Source: Isoetes taiwanensis (Eukaryota; Streptophyta; Lycopodiopsida; Isoetales; Isoetaceae). From it: a stretch of DNA of 64,000 nucleotides. Location of the stretch: NCBI GenBank assembly GCA_021234155.1, contig JAJEKV010000279.1, positions 274,501 to 338,500 of the forward strand. Direction: 5' to 3'. The notes beneath the pieces were generated by a model that was given only the letters and a program-made list of their open reading frames with translations, did no database searches and was not told the DNA's origin. Of this stretch, positions 33,080 through 43,015 are shown one piece after another. The stretch's first letter is position 1; every line of letters begins with the position of its first letter. The translations under genes and the position numbers were made by a program.

Positions 33080-34430
33080 CCTACCCATGGCTCCGACTCA
33101 TAAGGAGGATGACTGACCGGCTAGGCCTCAAGATAGAGCAGACCGAGTCATAACAGTGGCGGGGCTGGCTATAGACAATGGCTAGGGTTGACCACTCCAT
33201 CCGCCCCTCCTGTGCATACTTTGCAGAGTGAGCTAGATCGGGCTTTGGCATGACTCTAGCCTTCCGGGTACGCAATCCCATGGTATCACCCATCGGGACT
33301 ACTCCAGGTTGTATCTCAACAGTCCGTCGAGGCAGGAAGGGTTGCATCTCCCCTTCCCGGGGTCTAGAGGTTCCACAGGCGGCAAGAGAATCGTGACAAC
33401 ACACGATTCGTACCCGACTTAACCCCCCAAAACAGGAGCCAAGCCGGCACTTGCAACTCCTGAGAGGCAGGGCGACAGCATTTCCCCAGGAGGTGTCGGA
33501 CCCATGCCCGGCCCACACAAAGTGACCGACCATAGGCCCAGCCCACTATGGGATCCCCAGTAGCCACGCTCAGCAGGGATCCTCCCTTCGTATTGCCTCT
33601 AGCCTCGTTGTGTAGTGCTGAGTCACATCATAGCCCCAATAGCCGGTGGGCTCTTATGCACAGGCCACATCTAATAGGAACTAAGGGATCTAACTAGGAG
33701 CATACTACGTAATGGCTCCTAGGTCTCTACCCCCCTTCCGAATACAAGAGGAGCAAACATGATCAACCAACATCACATAGCACCATAACATGATAATCAT
33801 CATAAGAACATCTTAACCTAATCATACCTATCTACCTTATAGTTAAGGTTCCTTGATTAGGGTTCAAGATGTTGAATAAGGGTTCTAGGATGGCTCTACT
33901 CTAGATACGAAATACTAACCCATCTGGAGTGCTAACTTCCAGATGATCTACCAAGAGCACTACTCTACATACCTACTCCAGAAGCACTCCCTCCCAATCC
34001 CGGCGTCTCCATGGTCTTCGAATTGGTCGAAGCTGCACTTGCTCCAAGATCGAATCCACACTCCGGGGGCTGCTGCACTAGACTATGCCACAGCAAACGA
34101 TGCTCGAAACGGAGTTTCGGGCACGTAGATGGGTCTCAGGGTGCTAGGGTCAGGAAAAGAGGTTTAGGGTTAGGGTTTAGGCTAATATAAGTTAGGGTCC
34201 ACATGGGATGCCATGTGGCACCAATGGAAAGGGGCCGTGTGGCGGTTGCCCAATAGGATAAGGCCATGTGGAAAATGGGTCTTATCCTAAGGTTATCTAA
34301 GTTATACATTTAACTTAGATATGCACCCATGCCACTTCCTAAAGGTATACAAGGCTACGAAAGTAGGCTTGTATAGTGACGGGCCCGGAAATATACATAT
34401 TTATAGCGTATATTTCCCTGGAACGTCACA
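33080..34430 (-). repeat. 5' LTR2 of element B, upstream piece
   Basis: Starts TGTGACG at 34430 on the minus strand. It contains a dense telobox cluster (34150-34180, TTTAGGGTTAGGGTTTAGG on the plus strand). Long frames here (33081-33533) also occur in the other LTR copy and are not genes. Confidence 0.88.
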
Positions 34431-34620
34431 CTTACGCTTCCGCAGCTAGGACGGCCCCGAGGGAGGACGGGGCAAATGACCCATCCATTCTTCCTCATTG
34501 ATCCATTGTCAAGGATTGGTGTCAGGTGGATGGCCCCTGTCAGTTTGGCTACCAGGGGGATGAACTCCACGTACCTTCTGATACTATGGGAGCATCGTAG
34601 AGGAAGTAGGGGATGTCACA
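34431..34620 (+). repeat. 3' LTR of element A, last piece
   Basis: Begins with CTTAC, B's target duplication. It matches element D's LTR from 43192 to 43016 (for example CCGCAGCTAGGA, GGTGGATGGCC) and ends GATGTCACA at 34620, directly against element D's RT. Confidence 0.88.
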
Positions 34621-35587
34621 GCGCTCCAAATGGAGAGACGCTAGGTCTTATAAACCCTAGGTCTAGCAACTCCTGCAGTTGCTTCTTCAGTTCCGTCAAC
34701 TCCTGAGGTGAAATTCTATAGGGTGCCTTGCTTGTTGGCTTCGTCCCTGGCTCAAGTGCTATTTCACACTCGACTCCCCTGTAAGGTGGAAGTTTTTTTA
34801 TCTCATCTGGGAACAAATCATGGGTTCCTTCATTAGCTTTGCTATTGGCTTTGGCAGCTTGCTCGATGCTTTTGCCTCCTTGTCTTCCTCTGTTTCTGGC
34901 TCCTCAACTTCGAGCTTAAAGACATAGGCCACTTGCTCCTTCTTTATGCATCTAAGTAACTTCTTGCTAGACATGCATTGCATGATTGGGGTGATTTCTT
35001 TACCTGTTATCTCAATGATTTTGCTATCTGGCATCGTTAAGGTGACTTTTCGCTTCCCACAATCAATCACAGCTCCAGCCGAGCTAAGGTATTCCATGCC
35101 TATGATCAAGTCATACTTGCCGATGTTCATCACATTTGCTCCCATTCCAACGTTGATACCTAGCAAGTCTATGTCGAAGTTGATCCTCTTTCTTGCTATA
35201 TGTCGGATTGCCCCATTTGCCAACACAACAGGCCTAGGCCTAGACTTCAAAGGCTTCAGCTTCAACATCTTTGCCATCCTTGGCGAAACAAAATTATGGT
35301 CGCTCCCCATGTCTATCAACACTATAAAGGACTTGGCTTTGACTTTTTCAATAGTCGAGATGACTTGGTATTATACTCTCGGCATTCTCAGAGTCAATGG
35401 CAGCGAAGATGTGGCACTCACCCTGGATGTAGTCGCAAGCATCTTCTTTGTCGATCTCCGGGGATGCCTCCCATCCTCTTAGCTCTGCTAGTGCCACATT
35501 CATCACAAAGGGGCAGTTGTGTGTCCGATGTTCTAGTTGGAAGCACCTGAAGCACAACTGCTTTTCAATACATTCTTGCTGCTTCAC
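34621..35587 (-). pseudogene. Protease and RT start of element D
   Basis: The zinc knuckle CFRCFQLEHRTHNC (about 35545-35500; the usual glycine is replaced by glutamate) is followed by the protease. The active site reads LIDMGSDHNFVSPRM (35320-35276) with methionine in place of the usual threonine or serine after the aspartate. The second half has YDLIIGMEYLSSAGAVIDCG. After a frame change the RT start reads [18 protein letters not shown] and ends at SPFGA, where A's LTR begins. Confidence 0.85.
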
Positions 35588-36810
35588 TGCTTTGGAGTAG
35601 TTTGAACCACCCGCTTGCTCTTTTCCCTGAAGCTGACCTGCTTCTTGTCCTGCTTGCCAAAATTTTCATTCCTTGCTTTCCATAGTTTGCATTGTACTGA
35701 GGTCTAGCAGCTGCCGGGATTGTTGCTCTTGGGCTATAGCTTCCCGTAGCTTTTTCCTTGTCCTGATAGTACAGTTGCTTCTGTCCATTACCTTGGGGAC
35801 CTGTTTCTTGTAAGCTCACGGCCTTTAACTCTGCTTCTGACACTGTTCTAGAATGTATAGCTCTCGCAAGCTTCCTGATCTCCTCATTCAAGCCTTCAAT
35901 ATAACCCTCTATTGCGTGTCTTTCGCTCAACTTTGGCACATAAAGCCTCAGCCTCATAAACTCTTCGGTGTACTTCTAGACCGTCTTATTGCCCTGCTCC
36001 AACCTAAAGAACTGTTGCATCATATAGCACTTGTGTTCCCTCGGCATATAATGATGCTTAAATGCCTTGAAGAACTTCTTGGATCTATAGCTATCTCTGC
36101 TTAACCCATGGGCTTTGGCATAGCCTTCCCACCAAATTCTGGCTGCTCCCTTGAGGTTGGCTGTCGCTACAATGCCCTTGTCCTTATCTTTCATGCTATA
36201 AGCATTCCGGACGGTACTCTCTCATTTCATCCAACCAAATCTCGGCTTCCATCCCTGACTTGTTGTCTCCTGAGAACTGTTCCAGCTTCCTGGCGTTCCA
36301 CACATTGCTCAGTGCGGAGTTGACTTTCTTCTGGTAGTCGGCTTCAATCCTGCCCTTATCATGGTTGGGACCCTTCCGGCGGTCCTGTCGATCGTTGTCC
36401 TGCTCCTCAGATTTAGAGTCGGAGTCGGAACTAGAGTTGAAGGAATCCATGCTAGGGGATCTCCGGTTCCTCTTCTTTGCCTTGTCTGTTCTGCCAGCAG
36501 GTGTTTGGGGTAGTTGGACATTCTGGTCTGGAGCAATTGCTGCCCTCCTGCCAGCAAGGCTCTTATCTCGTGGATATTCAGTCTCATTTGAGATATCTCC
36601 TCTTCTGGGGTTGGTGCCTCGAACTCTTGGAACAGGTTCTTTGGTTGAAACTGTCTTGCGGGTGTTTGTTCTTCCTGAGGTTGTCGATCTTGTTCTACAT
36701 TCCTGGGTGCTCTAGTTGCATACATATTAGATTGCACTCTTATGATTAGCTTTTGTTTGTTATTGCATTGGTTGTTTGATGATATAGTTGTGGGGACAAA
36801 ATATATCAAA
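35565..36810 (-). pseudogene. gag of element D
   Basis: Broken into four frames. The N-terminus (36734-36500) has NLFQEFEAPTPEEEISQM, preceded by MYATRAPRNVEQDRQP. A middle part has SDSDSKSEEQDND and NVWNARKLEQFSGDNKS. The gag domain has AARIWWEGYAKAHG and YMPREHKCYMMQQFFRLEQ; a TAG follows at 35975, then RLRLYVPKLSERHAIEGY. Same family as the gag of A and B. Confidence 0.85.
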
Positions 36811-36895
36811 AAGCACTCATAATGCCATCAATTATACTCATAAGGTACAATAGTTTTACAATCAATGATAGAGAGAGAAAAGTTTTAATCTATTC

Positions 36896-38387
36896 TTAGA
36901 ATCTTCGATATGCCCGGTTGTCTTCCAAGAACTTCTTCACTTGGGCTGTACCAATTGTTCGCCCCAAGTTCCTAAGAATGTTGGTGGGCGTACCACCTTG
37001 AAGTGCCGTTACAAGGTCTTCGGCTCTGCTATCTGACGTATAGGCCGCAGTGACGGCCAACCTGCCCTGACATCTGAATGGGACGGTGAAGTCGAAGACA
37101 CTCAAGGCTATTGACCTCTTGACCAGGATGTCATGGTCGATGTTTGGAGGCATTTGAGCATGCCTACCAAATCCCGAGAGGGCAATAAGCATGAACACTC
37201 CTTCTTCTCCCCGTGGGCTGAACTGGCAGTGTATGACTGCTATCCTTCCGTCGGTGAGGAGTGGAAGGTAAAACCTGAGGGCCTTGTCATGTGCTCCCTT
37301 TGCTGCCTCTTCTCCGGTTCTGATCCCAGCCTTGTGCCTTCTGAAGTACTCGTTCACAGGTACCGCTATCAAGTCTCTGTAGTCTGCAAACATGGACCTG
37401 AAAGAGGTCAAGTTGATGTCGCCTCTTTCTAGCCTGGCTGGCGCTGTTGATGAGGTGTTGGGCAGGAGCGCGATTGTCATCTTTCCCCTAATGCCCATCC
37501 GTTCCTGGATGGCTATAAATTCCTCCTCTGAGGGCAGCTCTTGTTGTATCATCATCTACCGAATGCCGGTGTAAGCTTCAATGTTGGATGATGACTGTCC
37601 AGTGTAAGTGTGGGCTTCCCTGATGCTGATGGGGAAGTCTTGCGTCTCTCCGTCGATGAAGTCACCGAGATCAGGTGTTGGCACAGAAGATGCAGGAGTT
37701 CATCAACCCTATAGCCTCTGTCTCTACACTCCAAGAGGTTCTTTATGTCGTGCAGCATCAGGTACTCTTGGCCTTCTATGATGACCTGGGTTAGACTGGT
37801 GATGCCTAACCCAAGTGGAGGAGCTGTTCTTGTTATCCTCAAATCTTCGTCGAAGCCCTGAAGGTCTTCTTCTGCTTGTTGCCCTTTGGGGTCGACGTCG
37901 ATGATGTCTTCAACGTCGTAACCTTGTCCTTCCTCTGCCTCTTCCTCCTGCTCTGATCCTTCATACTCTAAGAGCAACTGCTCTTCTACTTCTGAGGCAA
38001 GGGGTTCAATATCCAATGGCTGAATGGAGGGTTCACCTATTGGGCTTAGGCTCTATGGGACAAAAAGATGGCTACAATAGCAGTATAGGAAAAATACCTC
38101 TTCCTGTTTATGGATATGGTCATGTAGTCTGGCATGCGAGCAGCTCTATTTTCTAAATACTTGTTGATGTTTGGAACATCATTCAATTCTATGCATGGGG
38201 GGAGTTCTATCAGAGAAGGGCCTATCTTGGCATGGAACTCAGTCATGATATCTTGGTAGAATGGCGTGGTGTTTATGGTAGCATCCACATCAATCTCATT
38301 TTGAAAAACAGTGAAGACCGAGTTCATGTCAGCCTCAGCCACATGAGCAGTGGCGCTGTACCATCGCCTGAATGATAAAGTGGCCAT
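36896..38387 (-). pseudogene. ORFb of element D, best-preserved copy
   Basis: Function unknown. About 490 codons in three overlapping frames (38387-38046, 38016-37552, 37555-36896), so only two breaks. Order: FRRWYSATAHVAEADMNSVF; NKYLENRAARMPDYMTISI; an acidic linker (EGSEQEEEAEEGQGYDVED); APPLGLGITSLTQ; EYLMLHDIKNLLECRDRGYR; and a C-terminal domain of 220 residues with ELPSEEEFIAIQERMGIRG, ALRFYLPLLTDGRIAVIH, FSPRGEEGVFMLIALSGFG and NILRNLGRTIGTAQVKKF. No cysteine/histidine cluster, nucleotide-binding loop or membrane helix is obvious. It lies between its own promoter and gag. Confidence 0.7.
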
Positions 38388-38466
38388 AGTGTTGATGCAG
38401 TTGGATTAACAAACAGATATATGAGCACCTCTGGAGCTAGAAGATCGCCTTGGAGTGAGGTGGTCA

Positions 38467-38503
38467 TATTTATAGGACCCTAATTTGAGAAATTTTTAGG
38501 GTT
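38467..38503 (-). promoter_or_regulatory. ORFb promoter of element D
   Basis: TATAAATA on the minus strand (38474-38467), about 80 bp before the ORFb ATG at 38387, preceded by an AAACCCTAAAAA telobox near 38505. Same layout as at 131-171. Confidence 0.55.
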
Positions 38504-38644
38504 TGGGAATGTCTATCACTTCAAGATCCTACTAGGTATTGGATAGGTAATCTAAGATTGAAAGTACATCTTAATGATCCTATTGCTACAAATTTCATCT
38601 AAATTGAAGATAGTTGGGGTGAGTTAAGGCTATTTTACTCGGAC

Positions 38645-38925
38645 CACTCACACAGTGCGTGAGAGGCACTTTCAAAACCTTTGAAAAGGGTCCTGGCGCA
38701 CTCTCTGAGGGGTGTGCTCCTGTTTGGGTCCTAGATGGCTCTAAAATTATGATATAAGGGCAGAATCCTACTTATCTCGCGGAGTTAAGCCGGTCTATGC
38801 CCTTAGTTTCTGGTTTTGGACAAGTCTAGGCATAGATCAGTGGCCAAACACTCACACATTGCGCGAAAGGCACTTTTAAAACTTTTGAAAAGGGCCCTAG
38901 CGCACTCTGTAAGGGGTGGGGCTCA
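38645..38925 (-). repeat. Two hairpin repeats of element D, before ORFb
   Basis: Units start CACTCACACA at 38645 and 38849 (204 bp apart). Each pairs AGTGCG or TTGCGC with a CGCACT/GCGCAC arm about 45 bp on, and has an inner CTTT(C/T)AAA...TTTGAAAAG stem. Confidence 0.7.
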
Positions 38926-39059
38926 AATCAATCACTTTTTGGCCAAACAAATTAATTCCAATTATACATGACCACATTAAGTACATTATTACACCTTGCA
39001 ACTTAATCAAAACACTTTTTATATTTATAAAAATTTTATAAGTACATTATTTAGCAGTC

Positions 39060-39598
39060 TTCTTTCTTTATGAATCTAGCCAGCTTCATATCCCTGGGCA
39101 TGCATGTAACTCTTTTTGCATGGAGAGCACATGCTAGGGAGTCTTCAAAATGCTGGACCAGCTTCTGCTCGACTGCCTTCTACAATGCAAGCAACATATC
39201 ATGTGTCACTCACTTCCCCTTGTCGGATTCTTGCAAGATTTCACGGGTTAATGTTGTAAATGTAGCCCTTGGAATCAGAAGTCCGTAGCTCCTCTGAAAG
39301 TGTCGAATCTCCCGAGCAGCCTTTGCAAAGTATGAATCCGACTTCCTCTTCATTGGCTTCATTGGTGGTACGAGTCTCTCTGGGGCCGGCTTCAAAGTGT
39401 TCTCTCTTGTTGGCCTTCCTCCTTCCACGTATATCATCTTGTTTGCTTCGTAATACTTTGAGTATGCCTCGTACATCTTCATGTACTCCTGGTACTCCCT
39501 CAACTTCTTCTTGTACTCCCGCTCATGCTTGAGTACGTAAGACTCCCGTGCCGGCTTGACCTTCTTGGAATCTGTTGATGGTTTTGGCCATTTCGGGT
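39060..39598 (-). pseudogene. ORFa of element D, C-terminal part
   Basis: Continues ORFa after insertion W. Reads KPSTDSKKVKPARESYVL, then the conserved box KLREYQEYMKMYEAYSKYY with MIYVEGGRP, then IRHFQRSYGLLIPRA, and after a stop [19 protein letters not shown] followed by VTCMPRD. These blocks match both ORFa copies of element B, so the YQEYxxxxxxYxxYY box, GGRP and HAKRVT are the family's fixed points. Function unknown. Confidence 0.65.
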
Positions 39599-41717
39599 TG
39601 AAAATAAATAGCCCAAAATAGTTAAGGTTTTTGAGGTGATACCTTATCCCGGTATCACCATTGCAATTCGAAATTAGGGCTTTCAGATCGAATTAGGGCT
39701 TCTGGAATTAGGTCTTCTCGGATTAGGCTTCTCAGAAACGGGCAGCAAAGATTTCGTAGATTCAGTCTTAAGTTCCGCCGGATTTCGATCCAATGATTGC
39801 ATTCTGATAGCATCGAGCACTGATTCCTGAGATTTGAAGCAAAGAATCGTACCATCGGCTCCTGAAAGTTTGAGATTTGAAGCAGGGAATCGTAGCACCG
39901 CTTATGATCCTTAAGAATTTCTTGGAGGCTCATTGTGGGCTTCCCTTAAGAACCCAACAAGCATTACTGTATTTTTCTTTCATGTTTCTTCTATTACTGT
40001 TGGATGCAGATGTCAAGACGACATGTATATTTTCGAAGGAAGCTTTAGAACAGGTCATGGCTTGTTTGCAGATGCCAAATTGTTGGTAAAAGCTACTAGG
40101 TTCATCTTGTTCCTCGATTTATAATTGGTATGTTATGCTGGATGGTGTAACAAGATCTGCTGATTAAGATATAAAATATTTATTGTTCTTTTGGACTCAC
40201 AATATGCAATCACCAGGCTTGTTATAGAGAAAGAAATGAGGAGCATGGCAGAAGAAACAATGCAAACCTCCAAGGCAAAAGCAGCATGCAGAGTCCTTTA
40301 AAAATTACAGGTTAGTATCTTTCAAATACATCTTGTGCAAGAAATACTCCCTGCTAGGGCATAATGTTTGTGATTTGTTATTTTTATTGAAAAAGTGTTG
40401 AAGATGCTTTTACTGTTTCTCAGATTTGATTGTCTGTGATAAATTATCTGCTTGTTACAAAGGGCAGGTTTTGTAGATTTTACTCGTTCTTCTGCAGAAT
40501 GAAACATCTATATAACAGTCATCATAAACTCAGAGATTTGCATCATACATGCTCTAGAGGTCCTGCATAGAGGTCCTGCATGAAGGTCCTAGAGCTCTAG
40601 AGGATACGCATCTGGTCCACAAAGAATTTGCAATGCTTAGAAGAATACCATGTTCCTGGTCCTATTGTAGGTCTACTTTATGATGGCGGTAGATTAATTG
40701 CAGCAGCAGGTAAAGAGGTTTACATCTGGCAGCGTGGTAGATTGCATCCTAATAAAAAACTTGGGGGTCATAATCATGACTTTCATTCCATGTGTTTCTT
40801 TGATCAGAGATAGCTGTTGGCTGCTCAGATGGTTCCATTCAATTTCTTGATATATACAGCAGTAGATGTTCTTTGCTACTCAAATATCACACTGGGCCAG
40901 TGACCTGTGTTACACCATCTGCTGGTTCGAGCATGATTATGAGTGGTTCTAATGATGCTCCAACGGAATCCAGTTGTGTGTTAGGCCCTGGTGTCGGGAT
41001 TATAGCTTCACAACTGAGACTTACTATGATATCCCAACAGTCATCACTTTGCTCCCAATTTTTGTTGTATTCTGAGCTATTCATATCATTTGCAGTTCTC
41101 TTTGCAATCTCACAGAATTCTAGTGCCTTGGTAATTTTGCCATTACTAGCCGAACAATCCACATTTGTGCTTGAGATATATATTTACGTATTCCAGATGT
41201 TTGACAAGTCTGAAGCAGTTGAGCAGCATGAGATTCTGCTTTCTCAAGGTCATGTTGCTGGAAACATGTATCTATAAGACCCAGCTGTTCTTTAATCTCA
41301 CTGTCATACTCATATCTGTGGTGGAATGTGCAGTCCGTGCAACTATCTGCTTCTTCCGGTCAGCAAATTGCATCCTTCTCAGTTGTCTATTCAACCAATA
41401 AGTAAGTTGTCTATTCAACCAATAAGCTTCGTTAATGAGTATTTTATAGTTTGTATTGAACTTGTGGTTTATAGTTTGTATTGAATTTGTGGAAAAAAGT
41501 AAGGCGAAAAAACAAATTAAATTAAAGTAATGTAAATTAAATTGTCCATCAAATACGCATAAGATTTTTATTTAAAAAAAATAGCCCATATATAACTTAA
41601 TAAAATTTTTGATATAACAAAATCGCCCACACAATAATTAATAAAAATATTATTATATTAAAAAATCGCCCATAGTTAACAAAATAAAATTTACTAGGTG
41701 CTCATAATTTTTACTCT
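39599..41717. mobile_element. Insertion W carrying host gene fragments
   Basis: Interrupts ORFa of D; GGGT occurs on both sides (39595-39598 and 41718-41721) as a 4-5 bp target duplication. The left end reads TGAAAATAAATAGCCC and the right end region repeats AAATCGCCCATA-type units three times (41575-41680). A perfect hairpin, GGTGATACC...GGTATCACC, lies at 39633-39657. It contains WD40-like coding fragments but no transposase. The class is not clear; it is non-autonomous. Confidence 0.6.
40630..40990 (+). pseudogene. WD40-repeat gene fragment in W
   Basis: Reads EEYHVPGPIVGLLYDGGRLI and AAAGKEVYIWQRGRL, then after a one-base shift near 40808 AVGCSDGSIQFLDIYSSRC, followed by YHTGPVTCVTPSAGSSMIMS. 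These are two to three blades of a WD40 propeller with the usual GH...W/FD spacing. The source gene is not identified. The frame is broken and flanked by unrelated DNA, so it is a captured relic. Confidence 0.6.
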
Positions 41718-42299
41718 GGGTAGGGAGATGGTGCTGCAGCTTCTTCATTGTCGGGATTGGAAGGTCTCGATCCTTCTGTTAGGCGAGGAATTCTCCACGT
41801 CTCATCGTCCGGCTCTGTCTCTGATGAAGAAGATGGTGGCCTATTAGGCTTCTGCTCCGTTATTGTAACCTCTTTGCTCAGTGTTGTCTTTGTTTTCCTC
41901 CAGGGTTTCATTGGCAATTCTGGGTTATTCCCATTGGCCTCCTTCTGCCTCTTGCACTCCTCCTTCTCTGCAAGTCTCTTCCTCTTTGCTGCCTTCTTCA
42001 TCTTGTCGACTTTCCTTTGTCAACGCGCAATCCTCTTTGTTTCCGCCCGGTCCTCCTCATTCTCCTCCTCTTCTCCATTGCCCTGATTCTCTGGGTTTTC
42101 TTGGTTATTAGGCCCTATTGTTGCTCTTCTTGATCCTGATGCTGCTCATCATCCTCCTGAGTGTCTGGGTTTGGGTTTAAATTTCCTTCATCTCTGATCG
42201 CTCTCGAGCCTCCCTCGCCTTCTATTCTGCTGCAAGAACCTGGACGCTTGTCGATCCGTCTGGCATAACCACTCGAGCAGTTTGTTTGGTGTGGGCCAT
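41718..42299 (-). pseudogene. ORFa of element D, N-terminal part with H3-like start
   Basis: ATG at 42299 opens MAHTKQTARVVMPDGST; eight of the first ten residues equal histone H3 (MARTKQTARK), differing at R2 and K9, which are different positions from the copy in element B. A TAG follows about 24 codons in. Further on come a basic coiled-coil-like stretch (KKAAKRKRLAEKEECKRQ) and the patch RPPSSSSETEPDDETWR. It ends at SPYP where W is inserted, and continues at 39598. The promoter lies about 100 bp upstream. Confidence 0.65.
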
Positions 42300-42390
42300 G
42301 TTTTGAAATAAGTCGATCACCTTCCGAGCGCCTAGAAATCGCCTTCTTGGTCGGAGAGCAGCAAGCTGGAGGAGTATGGTGAAAATGAAG

Positions 42391-42432
42391 AACCCTAAGG
42401 GTCTATTTATAGGTCTGGGAGTTTTAGGGTTT
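42391..42432 (-). promoter_or_regulatory. ORFa promoter of element D
   Basis: On the minus strand: telobox AAACCCTAAAA (42432-42422), TATAAATA (42411-42404), then TTAGGGTT (42398-42391), with the ATG at 42299. Confidence 0.55.
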
Positions 42433-42523
42433 CGACCTGCAATTTCATGTTATGCCATTATGTAAAATATTAGCGTTTGCTAGATTAAGAGATTAGGTTC
42501 TTTTAGACAAAAATTACTGCTAC

Positions 42524-42800
42524 CACTTGTACAGTGCGCGAGAAGCACTTTCAAAACTTTTGACAAGGCCCTGGGCGCACTCTGCGAGGGGTTACTTCTT
42601 TTCTGCTCTAATTTGGGTTTTCTAAACAGTTTCTTAGTGTTAGAACATACTTTTATGGCTTAAATTCAAATTTTAAGCTATCCTGAGCTATCAGATTACT
42701 CTAATCATGCATCTTTCTAGGTCAAAATTGGTTAAACACTAACACAGTGCACGAGAGCCTTGTTCAAAAAATTTGAAAATGCCTTGGGCGCACTCTATGA
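42524..42800 (-). repeat. Two hairpin repeats of element D, before ORFa
   Basis: Units start at 42524 and 42737 (213 bp apart). The first pairs AGTGCGC with GCGCACT; both end in CTCTxxGAGGGGTTAC. They resemble the pair before ORFb. Confidence 0.7.
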
Positions 42801-43001
42801 GGGGTTACTCCCTAATGGCCAGAATGTTTCAGGGTTTCTACTATTTCTTTCAATTAACATTATCCTACTTTATTGTTCTAAGTATTGGAAATTTTTTTTC
42901 CCAATTTTCGAGGTTCTTGCTTGGGTTGTTATTCCCAAGGCTGAAGGTCTACTGTTAGTTATATCAGGAAATGATCAGTGCCTGATCTTGGTCTACCAAA
43001 T

Positions 43002-43014
43002 GGCTCTGATACCA
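43002..43014 (-). promoter_or_regulatory. Primer binding site of element D
   Basis: TGGTATCAGAGCC on the minus strand, one base after the LTR end at 43016; matches the 3' end of initiator methionine tRNA. Confidence 0.92.
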
Positions 43015-43015
43015 C

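Larger units (their letters stand above)
16214..34430 (-). mobile_element. Element B: LTR2-family Ty3 element inserted in A's LTR
   Basis: Coding strand minus. Sense order: 5' LTR2 (34430-33080, then 25937-25661, split by element C), tRNA-iMet primer site (25659-25649), ORFa (25097-23990), three hairpins, ORFb (22205-20697), a second partial ORFa with hairpins (20590-19183), then gag, protease and 3' LTR2, which now lie inverted at 16214-18997. The target duplication is CTTAC at 34431-34435 and GTAAG at 18998-19002 (inverted with its segment). RT and integrase are missing. LTR2 shares the TGTGACG/CGTCACA ends and body plan with LTR1. Confidence 0.7.
1..34620 (+). mobile_element. Element A: LTR1-family Ty3 chromovirus, nested and rearranged
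   Basis: A large LTR retrotransposon entering from the left edge. Sense order is ORFb, gag, protease, start of RT (1-4050), then RT, RNase H, integrase and chromodomain (now inverted at 8206-5531), polypurine tract, and a 3' LTR in four pieces (4713-4816, 15195-16213, 18998-19157, 34431-34620). The pieces together match the intact 1530-bp LTR1 of element D with almost no gap or overlap. The LTR ends with CA at 34620 and is followed directly by element D's RT, so A sits inside D. X and B are inserted in it. The coding parts carry stops and frameshifts, so it is dead. The reconstruction is inference from homology. Confidence 0.8.

Noticed and set aside
5531-34621. The RT halves at 34621 (element D) and 8206 belonging to one element interrupted by everything between
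   Set aside because: Both pieces contain the SPFG codons, so they overlap. The 8206 piece fits A's break at 4050 better, and A's LTR pieces support that.
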